Source: Pyropia yezoensis (Eukaryota; Rhodophyta; Bangiophyceae; Bangiales; Bangiaceae). From it: a stretch of 64,000 nt of DNA. The translations under genes and the position numbers were made by a program. Positions 22,285-31,071 of the stretch are shown piece after piece. Position 1 is the stretch's first letter. The number at the start of each line of letters is the position of its first letter. The notes under the pieces were generated by a model. It ran no database searches, was not told where the DNA came from, and saw nothing but the letters and a program-made list of their open reading frames with translations. The DNA lies in NCBI GenBank assembly GCA_009829735.1, contig CM020619.1, positions 20,775,816 to 20,839,815 of the forward strand. The letters run 5' to 3'.

Positions 22285-24294
22285 ATGTCGGCGCCGGTCG
22301 CCACGGCGGGGACGGATCGGGTTCCCCCGGCTTCTGTGATGCACCCGGTCGAGACCCCCCCAGTGGGTCTCCCGGAGATGCTTCTTGGGCAGGACCCTCT
22401 GGCGGCCCGGCGTTACTCCACGGTGGTCGGCAACGCCGGCGCGGCCCAGTGCCAGCAGGATTGCTTGGACCTCTGGCGCAAGGAACTCCAGCGCGGGGTC
22501 TTGACAGAGATGGATAAGGCTCGTCTTCACACGGCGGACCAGATGCGCCTGGCACAAGACCGCTCCCAGAGCTTCTCGGGTTCCTCTTGGGTTGCTCGTC
22601 TGGAGGATCTCCCCTTCGCGCTGGTGCTGGATCTACCCTTGACCGAGCGTCGCGTGTCCGCGTCCGTTCTCCGGTGGCCGGAGGAGGAAGGATACGTCCA
22701 CCGGGCGCTCAAGGTCTGGGACGAGGCGCTCAAGGGGTCGGGGAGCCTGAACTGCGACCCCCGTCCGAGCATGGTCGCTCTGGAGCCGCCTTTCCTGACC
22801 CGGAAGTACTCCAAGTTGTCACCGGCACGGGAGCAGGGTGAGCGACGCGGGCGTCAGCGTGACTTCCTCGTGAGCTGCAACCACCAAGACTTCTGGAAGC
22901 TGGACAAGGCCAACCGGGCGGCGTACTACCCCAAGGTCATCCCGCAGCAGCAGGAAATCGATATTCCAGTCGGGTTTGCTCCATCCAGCATCCCCTTCAC
23001 CTGGTACTTCTTGGACGCCTTGACTCAGGCGTCGATCAAGGGCTTCTTCTACTCGATCCCGTACATGATGTACACGTCCGAGATGACAGTCTTGGCGGCC
23101 AACCACTGGCTTCACGAGGTCTTGGTGTCCAACCGGCTTTGGTTTCTCCCTGACCTCCTGATGGTCTGGATTGTCGACAAGTTGACCGTCGACTTCCTGT
23201 GCAGCCAGGACGAAGAGTACAAGGGGCTCTTCCAGGCGATGATTGACTTCCGGCGTCTGGTGCCGGTGCATGACCGGAACTTCTTGAACGCGATTGCCGA
23301 CCAGAGCCGCCCGCGTCGGGATGGCTTCGGTTGGGCGCAGGTGGTCTACCAGTCTTCTCCGGCCAAGGTGCAGCTGGCGACGCCGCTTCCGGCGTGGCCG
23401 CAGCTAGGTAGCTTTCCTGCCCCGGCCGCCCTTGATCTTCTGCCAGTTGGGCCGCCGGTGCAAGAGTCGGGATGGGCCGCGGCGGTCGGTCGGGCGTCTG
23501 CGGCGGCTCCGCTTCCTCCTGTTGCACCTGTCGCCCCGGTGGCCTCGCCTGAACCGTCTCCGGCGCATTCACGCCCTGTTCCGGCTGTGCCGGCACTTCA
23601 AGCTCCTCCGGCACCGCTCCTGTCTGCGGCGAGTCTGGGGGTGACCGTGCGGTCGCCTACCACTCCGGCCGCTCCGCCTCGGACGCCTTCTTCCAACGCC
23701 GGCGGCGCTGTGCCTCCGCTGGAGTTGGGTACTCCGGTTTCGGGGGCCGTTGTGGACCGTCCGGTCGTGTCATCCTCGGGGCGGTTCGAGATTCCGGCGC
23801 CGACTCTGCGCCTTACCCGCTTCCGGGTGCCTGACTGGTACCTGATCCAAGGTGGTCCGACATGCGACCAGTACGACGTCGGTATGATTGAAGACCAGCT
23901 GGGTCGTCTTCCGGTGCAGGTCGAAGGCGTTGGGTCCTCCCTGGTGCTGGGTACTTACGCCAGCGTCTTGAACAACGTGGTCGACCGGGTGTTTGCTTGC
24001 GCGGACAGCGGCCAGATGTCGAACAGCCCGGTGGTTGGCGAACTTCTGGCGACCTTGACGCGGCATGGCTTGGCCCAGCAGTGGTCAGAAATCTTCACTG
24101 GCTTCCAGGGGCGCCGACGGGCATATCTGGATGAGCGGGAGCCCCCGGCAACTACCGGTACTACTCCGATGGCGTCATACCGGGATGCACCGCGTCCACC
24201 GCACTACGTCATCCCGTCTTCCTCCGGTTCCCGTCGTGCCGCGGAGGCAGCGCTGGAGGACACTCCCGCGGCTCAGCGTCCGCGCCGGGAGTAG
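22285..24294 (+). CDS. Antisense ORF carried by the chromovirus, 669 aa
   Basis: An uninterrupted frame from ATG 22285 to TAG 24292, on the strand opposite to gag and pol, between the end of pol and the 3' LTR. The N-terminal half is a balanced, helical-looking domain rich in aromatic residues (for example DKANRAAYYPKVIP, WYFLDALTQASIKGFFYSIP). A Pro/Ala/Ser/Val-rich linker of about 130 residues follows, then a second compact domain (RFRVPDWYLIQGGPTCDQYD, VLNNVVDRVFACADSGQM) and a basic, Pro-rich tail ending RPRRE. No family recognised; no transmembrane segment, zinc finger or catalytic motif seen. The TATAAAA of the left LTR lies upstream in the right orientation. The length and lack of stops argue for a real product. 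It could be an accessory retroelement protein or a captured host gene. Confidence 0.7.
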   Translation: MSAPVATAGTDRVPPASVMHPVETPPVGLPEMLLGQDPLAARRYSTVVGNAGAAQCQQDCLDLWRKELQRGVLTEMDKARLHTADQMRLAQDRSQSFSGSSWVARLEDLPFALVLDLPLTERRVSASVLRWPEEEGYVHRALKVWDEALKGSGSLNCDPRPSMVALEPPFLTRKYSKLSPAREQGERRGRQRDFLVSCNHQDFWKLDKANRAAYYPKVIPQQQEIDIPVGFAPSSIPFTWYFLDALTQASIKGFFYSIPYMMYTSEMTVLAANHWLHEVLVSNRLWFLPDLLMVWIVDKLTVDFLCSQDEEYKGLFQAMIDFRRLVPVHDRNFLNAIADQSRPRRDGFGWAQVVYQSSPAKVQLATPLPAWPQLGSFPAPAALDLLPVGPPVQESGWAAAVGRASAAAPLPPVAPVAPVASPEPSPAHSRPVPAVPALQAPPAPLLSAASLGVTVRSPTTPAAPPRTPSSNAGGAVPPLELGTPVSGAVVDRPVVSSSGRFEIPAPTLRLTRFRVPDWYLIQGGPTCDQYDVGMIEDQLGRLPVQVEGVGSSLVLGTYASVLNNVVDRVFACADSGQMSNSPVVGELLATLTRHGLAQQWSEIFTGFQGRRRAYLDEREPPATTGTTPMASYRDAPRPPHYVIPSSSGSRRAAEAALEDTPAAQRPRRE

Positions 24295-24439
24295 TAGTTG
24301 GAGGCAAGGAGGGTGAAGGTCTTGGGAGAAGCGAGGAGGGAAGAGGCGGAGAGAAGGGTTGCCCGAGCGGGTGCTTGTTTTCCTTGATTGTTCCATGCTT
24401 GTATTGCGTGTTCTCCTTGATATACCCGTTCCCTTCTTC

Positions 24440-27400
24440 TCAATCCTCTTGTTCCGCATCCGTTGCGGATGAACTCGGCTCGTCCCGAGGGTCTTGGTTG
24501 GCCCCATCCTCTTGGTCCTCCTCCGAGTCCGACTCCAGAATCTTGCCGGCTCTGGCCACTGGAGTGCCCTCTATCCCGTTCCGTCGCGTGTAGGCACAGA
24601 CATCCGCGATGGGTAGCCGATTTGAGGGTTCCCAGGTATCATCTGCCGGGTTAAAACCGAACCAGCGTACTCGCAGGTACAGGCGTCCGTCTCGCCAGGC
24701 ATGGTCCACAAACTTGACGTAGACATATTCCCGACCTTCTTCTTGGGATAGCCAGGGTACTGCGGCCCGCTTGCGCCGGGTCAAGTCCCGTTGGCTTGGC
24801 GGTGGAGCTCGGGTGACATGGTCGCTGCTCACGCGGTACGGGGAGCCATCCACGTCTAGAAGAAAGGTCCAACCGTCCGTATTCAGGATCTCATAAGGTC
24901 CATCCGTCTTCGAGTCCAGCTTCCCCCGGGTCTTGCTATGGTTGTCCACAAAAACCCAGTCGCCACCATCCAGTTCCTTGTTCTTTTCCCAAACGCCCTT
25001 GTCATAGCCCCGCTTGTATCGCTCCTGGGTCTTCGAGATTGACTCCTTGACTCTTGGGAGCAGGAGCTTCAGTTGTTCCAGGAACTCATCCTTTGCCTTG
25101 GGACCTGACTTCAGTGCAGGCTGGAGACCGTCTGGTATTCTTTCCAGGGAGAAGTTGGTCAGCCGCCTTGGGGTGACAAAGTCGAGTGGAGCGACCCCCG
25201 TTGTCCGGTGAACTCGGGAGTTGTAGGCTAGAGTAAGGACAGCCAGGAGCTCGTCCCAGTCTTCTTGGTGCTCCTCCACGTAGTGCCGTAGCATGTCTAC
25301 TAGGGTCCGGTTGAATCGTTCCACCTGGCCGTTCGTTTGAGGATGGTACGTCGTAGTGTACAAGTTCTTGATGCCCATCAGGTCACAGACTCCTTGGAGG
25401 AACAGGGATGCAAACTGGGGACCATTGTCGGTTAAGACGGAGTCTGGAGGGCCGTAGGCAGCTATCCAGTACTCGCAGAAGGCTGACGTGACATCCAGAG
25501 CCGTGATGGTCCTCAGCGGGATTGCTCGAGTGAACTTGGAGAACCGGTCACAAATGATGAGCAGGTATATGTTGCCACTGGATGTTTCAGGTAGGGGCCC
25601 CAGGATGTCCATGCTTAAGCTTGCAAAGGGCTCCGCCGCAGGGAATAGGCGTAGCTTAGAAGTCTTCTTCCTCTGGGACAACCGGTTCCTTGCACAAGAA
25701 ACACAAGCCTCCAGGTACTTATGGACGTCACTGGCCATGGTTTCCCAGTAATAGTGTCGTCTCATGGAAGCATACATCCGATTGATACCAGGATGTCCGG
25801 CCTGGGGAGACGAGTGCTCCAGGCGTAGGATGTCAGCTCGTAGGCCCCGGGGTACGTAGACTTGAGTGGCCCTATCGAAGGGTGACACCCGTACTAGGAG
25901 TCCGTCCGTAGACTCGGAGAAACGACTGTTCCGGTTCAGGTCCATTTGGTGGCGAAGCTCCAAGCATTGAGGGTCCGTCAGTTGTGCCTCCAGCATCCGG
26001 TGAATGGTCACCGGTTGATGAGCTTCAGGTGTCTCATACAGGGGAGCGTGCCAGCCACGTCCGACATTCGGGAGGATGAAGCAAGGTATTTCCTCCGGGA
26101 TAGGACCGGTATCGGCTGCAGGAGTCTCCAGCCGGGACATGGTGTCGGCGCAGTGGTGCTCCCTCCCTGCTCGGGTGCACACCTTGTACTTGAACTCCGA
26201 AAGGCGTAGGCGCCACCGGGCGACCCTTCCTTGACTGCTGTCCATACATAGCAGCCACCTTAGGCTGGCGTGGTCCGTCCGGATGAGGAACTCTTGTCCT
26301 TCAAGATATGGCCGTAACAGGAAGCAAGCCCAGACGACTGCCAAGCACTCGCGCTCGGTCGTGGAATAGTTCGTCTCAGCTGGAGTCAAGACGCGACTGT
26401 AGTAGCCTATCGGGAGAAAGTGCCCATCAGGTTGCTGCTGGAGTAGTGAGCACCCCACCTGGACGCCACAGGCATCCGTCTCCAGAACAAACTGGCCCTC
26501 CCGCTTGGGTAACGCCAGTACTGGAGTGGTGGTCAGGCGCTTCTTGAGCTCTTCGAAGGCCGCGGTCTGCTTCTCGTCGAACACCGGGTGTTGTGCGGGA
26601 AGCTTCTTGCTGGTCAGCTTGGTCAGTGGCCGGGCAATCAGAGCATAGTCCCGTACGAACCGGCGATAGACGTTGCACATACCCAGGAAGCTCTTGAGTT
26701 CCGTCTGGGTTTTGGGTTGCCGTGCATGCCGGAGGGCCTTGATGTTCTTCTCATTGACTCGGAGCTCCCCCGGACTCAGCACATGCCCCAGATACTCCAC
26801 CTCAGTCTCAAACAGGTGGCACTTCTCGGCCTGGAGGGTAACTCCAGCCTTGGACAGGAGGGCCAGGACCTCCCGAAGGTGCTCCAGGTGTTCCGTTGGG
26901 GTCTTGGAGAAAACGATAACGTCGTCCAGGTAGACCAAACATGTTCTCCACCTTAGCCCGGACAGGATGATGTCGATGGCTCTTTGGAAGGTGGCCGGAG
27001 CATTGGTGAGACCAAAAGGAAGACGCTTGCACCGGAATAGTCCCAGGTGGCACGTGAAGGTGGTCTTGTCCTTGTCCTCGTCAGCCAGAGGGATCTGCCA
27101 GTAACCGGCATTACAATCCAGCGTCGAGAAGAGGGTGGCATCACCAAGAAAGTCGAGGCAATCATCCATCCGGGGTATCGGGTATACGTCCTTGACTGTC
27201 ATCTCGTTCAGGCGCCGGTAGTCAACGCAGAAACGGAAGTGACCGCCGGTTTTCGGGACGACTACCACCGGGAAAGCCCACTCGCCATCAGACGGCTCGA
27301 TAACATCCATCTTGAGCATCTTGTTAACCTGCTTCTCAATCTCATCCCGGCGATGAGGTCCGGCCCGATATGGTTGCATGTGCACTGGCTTAGCTTCCGG

Positions 27401-28399
27401 CTTGAGTTGAATCCGGTGTAGAGTGGCGTCCATCTTGCCCAGCTCTCCCGACCACAGGTGCCGATATTCCTGGAGAAGCTTCTCCAGTGCCTCCTTCAAG
27501 TCGGGAGGGACATTTTCTTGCTTGACCTTCGGCATCCCGGGTGGTGCTTGTTCGGGTTTCGGAGTAGCGCTGCCAGCCTGCTCTTGTTTCGGAGGTACGT
27601 CTAAGGCCGTCAAGTTGGACGCCAGTTCTTGTTGCAGGTTCAGGAGGTCTTCCTTGCTCATAGCACGGGCGGATCCCCGGTAAGGCTCTGCTGTACCAAC
27701 TCGGGTGCCCTTGGCGAGGGTTATTGGCTTCCGGCTCACGTTGACGATTAGCACCGAGAACGGGGTGTGCCTTTCTACCTTCTTGTGATGTCCGTGGACC
27801 AAGTATAACCGGTGCTTCGCCAGAAATTCCTTACGTCCGCAGATCAGGCATTGACCTGCAATCCGGGTCGTTACTTGAACCTTGGTCTCCGAGCGAGGAG
27901 GTAGGAGCACCGGTTTAAAGAGAGTCAAGGTAGAGGGTGGGATGCGTTCCCTCTTGCTCTTGGCTACACGAACCTTGGCGTCCAGATGCTCCAATACCGG
28001 TGACACAAACCCATGGTTGAACTGGACCTTCCCTTCTCCGGGTAGGATGCTCTTGACATGCTGCTTCTGGAAGTCCCAGCCTAGGATGAGGGGGACTGAT
28101 AGGGTCTTGACTACTAGAAAGGGAAAAAGCATTGGTTCATTGTTGACATAGATGGCGACAGGAAGACGGCCAAGCGGTCGTAGGGTTTGACCCGAAGCGT
28201 CGACGATATGGGTCCGGGTAGGCGCTCTCCAGGCATGTCGACGCCAGCCCGGAGGTAACAGGTTCTCAGTGATGACGCTTGGTCCAGCTCCCGTGTCAAC
28301 CACCGGCGTAACAGCTTGGGGGAGGCTATCCCCCACACGCATACGAGCATTAATCTTGAGGTTTTCTTTACGCAGGACGAGCAATGTCCCCTTGAACAA
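24440..28399 (-). CDS. pol: Chromovirus pol polyprotein
   Basis: Open for about 1319 codons, with no ATG at the left of the frame, as is usual where pol is made with or after gag. Approximate residues: aspartic protease VVDTGAGPS at 33-41; reverse transcriptase with the CVDYRRLN block and the YLDD catalytic box near 488; RNase H starting LETDACG near 640; integrase zinc-binding HHCC region near 870-905; DDE core with SMDILGPL, TDNGPQF and GQVERFNR at about 930-1035; C-terminal chromodomain (YVKFVDHAWRDGRLYLRVRW) near 1220-1270 with an acidic tail. The chromodomain places it in the chromovirus branch, whose members bind modified histones to guide insertion. Confidence 0.97.
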   Translation of the reverse strand: MFKGTLLVLRKENLKINARMRVGDSLPQAVTPVVDTGAGPSVITENLLPPGWRRHAWRAPTRTHIVDASGQTLRPLGRLPVAIYVNNEPMLFPFLVVKTLSVPLILGWDFQKQHVKSILPGEGKVQFNHGFVSPVLEHLDAKVRVAKSKRERIPPSTLTLFKPVLLPPRSETKVQVTTRIAGQCLICGRKEFLAKHRLYLVHGHHKKVERHTPFSVLIVNVSRKPITLAKGTRVGTAEPYRGSARAMSKEDLLNLQQELASNLTALDVPPKQEQAGSATPKPEQAPPGMPKVKQENVPPDLKEALEKLLQEYRHLWSGELGKMDATLHRIQLKPEAKPVHMQPYRAGPHRRDEIEKQVNKMLKMDVIEPSDGEWAFPVVVVPKTGGHFRFCVDYRRLNEMTVKDVYPIPRMDDCLDFLGDATLFSTLDCNAGYWQIPLADEDKDKTTFTCHLGLFRCKRLPFGLTNAPATFQRAIDIILSGLRWRTCLVYLDDVIVFSKTPTEHLEHLREVLALLSKAGVTLQAEKCHLFETEVEYLGHVLSPGELRVNEKNIKALRHARQPKTQTELKSFLGMCNVYRRFVRDYALIARPLTKLTSKKLPAQHPVFDEKQTAAFEELKKRLTTTPVLALPKREGQFVLETDACGVQVGCSLLQQQPDGHFLPIGYYSRVLTPAETNYSTTERECLAVVWACFLLRPYLEGQEFLIRTDHASLRWLLCMDSSQGRVARWRLRLSEFKYKVCTRAGREHHCADTMSRLETPAADTGPIPEEIPCFILPNVGRGWHAPLYETPEAHQPVTIHRMLEAQLTDPQCLELRHQMDLNRNSRFSESTDGLLVRVSPFDRATQVYVPRGLRADILRLEHSSPQAGHPGINRMYASMRRHYYWETMASDVHKYLEACVSCARNRLSQRKKTSKLRLFPAAEPFASLSMDILGPLPETSSGNIYLLIICDRFSKFTRAIPLRTITALDVTSAFCEYWIAAYGPPDSVLTDNGPQFASLFLQGVCDLMGIKNLYTTTYHPQTNGQVERFNRTLVDMLRHYVEEHQEDWDELLAVLTLAYNSRVHRTTGVAPLDFVTPRRLTNFSLERIPDGLQPALKSGPKAKDEFLEQLKLLLPRVKESISKTQERYKRGYDKGVWEKNKELDGGDWVFVDNHSKTRGKLDSKTDGPYEILNTDGWTFLLDVDGSPYRVSSDHVTRAPPPSQRDLTRRKRAAVPWLSQEEGREYVYVKFVDHAWRDGRLYLRVRWFGFNPADDTWEPSNRLPIADVCAYTRRNGIEGTPVARAGKILESDSEEDQEDGANQDPRDEPSSSATDAEQED

Positions 28400-28527
28400 A
28401 CAGGGTGTCCAGGCGGCTACCGGTTGAGCGGGTAACTGCCGTCCTTTCTCCCGGTACGCAAGGGGAGAACAGGTAGAAGTACCCTGCCGTTGGAGGTTTG
28501 GGAAGACACTTGGGGAGAGCGCCTGCC

Positions 28528-30288
28528 CTACTCGTTTCCCGGGTCCGAGGAGTCCTTAGAGGTTTCGGTCTCCAGGTCGAAGTCCGTAGGAGCTTCCCTT
28601 GCCAGAGCCTCCGTGAAGCTCTGTAAGGTTGCCACTCGGATTGCATGTACCTGTGCCTTGTCCATCTTGGAGGGTGCCCGCCGGTCAGCCCAGTTGACCG
28701 CCTTTGCAAACACCAGTCCTTGACGCTTGAGTTTCTCCTGGAGGTCCTTGGGAATGGTCGGGCACTGGTAGGACATGTGATCCTCCTTCTGGCACAGCCA
28801 ACAAGACCGGAACCGCTGGTTCTTGACTTGCTTGGGGGCGACCAGGGATGGTTGCTCCTTAGAAACGAAGCCGCCCCACTTGTCCCCTGACCCCATGGAG
28901 GAGTCCTCGCCAACTGCGAGTACCGGTACAGGGCTATCACCTCCCTTATACTTGTCGGGTCCGGGACGAACTCGCGACAACGGCTTGGGAGTTGATACCA
29001 TGGGAGCTTGGAGGGCCCTGGCTTGCCGGTACTTGCCCTGGGTATAGGCCATCAACTGCTGGAAGGTATGTTCTTGATGTTCCTGGTTGTAGTTCTCCGC
29101 ATCCACTTGAAGATATTCAGGAAGCCCTTCCGAGAAGATCATCTTGAGCCTGTCCTCAGGGTAAACGTTGCCACCAGCATCGCTCATCTCCCGGACACGA
29201 CGGGCGAACGCCTCTGGAGTCTCTTGTCTTTCCATGGTTGCCCGGTTCAGCCTGCCGACTGCTTTACGCAGAGAGTCCGCGTCAGCGTAGTTGGACAGGA
29301 GCCAGTTGACCGCCTCCGGATAACTCGCGACGGCACGCCCGACAATGTGTCCGGCCGAGTCTGGTAGAACCTGTGCAAACCGCTGTTCCGCTTCTCCGGT
29401 CATGAAGTTAACCAGGAGGTAGAGAGCCTTGCCCTCGGACACATCGTTGTCATTGCATGCCTTGACAAACCGGCGCATGAAGGCAAAGATAAGCGCCGGT
29501 CTCTTCCCGGAAAACTTAGGATGTCCCCCGAAGCTCGGCTGCATTCGCCGGTTCAGGGACGCCATCTTCTTGGCCATCTTCCGGGTGTAACCTTGGTCTT
29601 GGTTCTCCAGCCGGTAGTTACCCCAATACGTGACCTTGTTCAGGGTGGCATCTCCCACTTGGTGGGCAGGGAAGTCAAACTCGACTAGCCTGCGCCGGGT
29701 GGGACCGGGAGATGCATCCCAATCATATCCCTCCTCAGAGCTGGAGGAACTGGTCTCGCTGGTGCTAGAGCGACGGCGACGACGCCGACGCCTACGGCTG
29801 CTCCGGTTACCGGTCTTGGAGCTCCCCGCCCCATAGGATGCAAGGGGAGGAAAAGCTTGGCCGGTCCCAGGAGTCGAGGTCTCAGGGAGACCCGTAGAAC
29901 CAGTCACAACGGTGCCTCTGGCATCGCTAGTGCCCACAGGAAGAGGTGTATACACCCAGCTGCCATGTGTGGGTCCAGGAGTAAACACACCAGGGGCTAT
30001 CCCTGGAGGTTGAGGAGTAGAACCGACAGGAGGGAGACGTCTGCTGCGAGCGGACTCAAACGCCGTTGACCCCGGGGTGGCTCCCACAGGAGGAACAGCC
30101 GGAGGAACGGGAGCAGGTGGTGCTTGGCCGCCTGTGGACTCCAGTCCGCTACCGGATGTCACAGCCAGGTCTGCTTCACCCGTAGGGAGAACGCCGGGTT
30201 GGGCACCGTCCCCCGCGGTGACCAGGGATGCGTGAAGGGACGCGGGGTCTACCCCTTCGGGCACCGTCGTGCCAGGGGGGGTAGCCAT
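28528..30288 (-). CDS. gag: Chromovirus gag
   Basis: 586 codons from ATG 30288. The first third is Pro/Gly/Thr-rich with a short Arg-rich run (about residues 155-170), followed by a helical capsid-like region (for example RRMQPSFGGHPKFSGKRPAL, AFARRVREMSDAGGN). A CCHC zinc knuckle, CWLCQKEDHMSYQC, lies near residue 493, as expected for nucleocapsid. The C-terminus is acidic. It lies directly upstream of pol in the sense direction. Confidence 0.93.
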   Translation of the reverse strand: MATPPGTTVPEGVDPASLHASLVTAGDGAQPGVLPTGEADLAVTSGSGLESTGGQAPPAPVPPAVPPVGATPGSTAFESARSRRLPPVGSTPQPPGIAPGVFTPGPTHGSWVYTPLPVGTSDARGTVVTGSTGLPETSTPGTGQAFPPLASYGAGSSKTGNRSSRRRRRRRRRSSTSETSSSSSEEGYDWDASPGPTRRRLVEFDFPAHQVGDATLNKVTYWGNYRLENQDQGYTRKMAKKMASLNRRMQPSFGGHPKFSGKRPALIFAFMRRFVKACNDNDVSEGKALYLLVNFMTGEAEQRFAQVLPDSAGHIVGRAVASYPEAVNWLLSNYADADSLRKAVGRLNRATMERQETPEAFARRVREMSDAGGNVYPEDRLKMIFSEGLPEYLQVDAENYNQEHQEHTFQQLMAYTQGKYRQARALQAPMVSTPKPLSRVRPGPDKYKGGDSPVPVLAVGEDSSMGSGDKWGGFVSKEQPSLVAPKQVKNQRFRSCWLCQKEDHMSYQCPTIPKDLQEKLKRQGLVFAKAVNWADRRAPSKMDKAQVHAIRVATLQSFTEALAREAPTDFDLETETSKDSSDPGNE

Positions 30289-30479
30289 GTTGGTCTCTTG
30301 ACAACCACAGTCCAGTTGCCTGCGTGTCCAAAGATCGCCAGACCACAAGAGAGGGGTTGGAGAGCCAGGAATGGGATTCCCGTGAACGGGTGCAAATAAT
30401 TCCCAAACCACAGAAAAAGACAGAACAGGAACAACCCAACCGCTGCTCCCAAATGTCTCTTCTCAAACACTCCAATCAT

Positions 30480-30496
30480 CCCCTGCTGCTCCACCA
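30480..30496 (-). promoter_or_regulatory. Primer-binding site of the chromovirus
   Basis: Just inside the 5' LTR the minus strand reads TGGTGGAGCAGCAGGGG, beginning with the TGG expected to pair with a tRNA CCA end. The tRNA species was not identified. Confidence 0.7.
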
Positions 30497-30500
30497 AATA

Positions 30501-31071
30501 TGTGGTATAAAACTCGATCCTCTCAGACACGTGTCAATATCCCTCGGGGGAAAGGGACAGGTAACATAGAAAGGGGAACTACGAGAATGGTATGCCTGTT
30601 GCCTCACGTGCCTGCTCGCAGAGCAAACAGATACGCACGGTGGTGCACACGGGGAAGAGGAAAGCAAACGCGCAGTTGTCTTTTTCCTGAGGGCGCGGGC
30701 CAAGGGCGCCTCGCTGTCCCTCTTAACGTGCATCTGGGGGAGCCTCGGCACGTTGGCCAGGTAGCCCCCCCATAACCCCGAGTGGCCCCGACCCGAGTCT
30801 AACCTCGTCAGGTCGGGGGCCACTATCACTACTAATTCTATTCCCACCCACTAATCTCACACTCAAATTCTCTCAAATCAAGTCCCTCACAAGTATGCAA
30901 AAACCCATCAGAAATCCCTCTCTCACGTGTGGATAGCGTAGTCCACCGCATCCCAGTGCCGGGCACGGGCCACGGCCGCCAACCATCACCACACGGCGGG
31001 CGTGTTCTGGCACCTGGTGCCCTCTGGTTGTAGTCCCGGGTCGGCGCTAAGTCGGGGCCAGGGATGCTACA
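30501..31071 (-). repeat. 5' LTR of the chromovirus
   Basis: Begins and ends TG...CA on either strand. No internal difference from the 3' LTR copy was noticed. A related but diverged LTR edge is present at 63882-64000. Confidence 0.95.

Larger units (their letters stand above)
21423..31071 (-). mobile_element. Ty3/gypsy chromovirus, whole-looking, young
   Basis: A 9.65-kb LTR retrotransposon lies on the minus strand, flanked by the 5-bp duplication GGCAC (21418-21422 and 31072-31076). Each LTR is about 571 bp (right one TG...CA) and no differences were noticed between them apart from one terminal base, so the insertion is recent. Order in the sense direction: 5' LTR, primer-binding site, gag with a zinc knuckle, pol (protease, reverse transcriptase, RNase H, integrase, chromodomain), polypurine tract, 3' LTR. 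An extra 669-codon ORF on the opposite strand sits between pol and the 3' LTR. It interrupts a PIF1-like helicase gene. The element looks whole. Confidence 0.97.
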
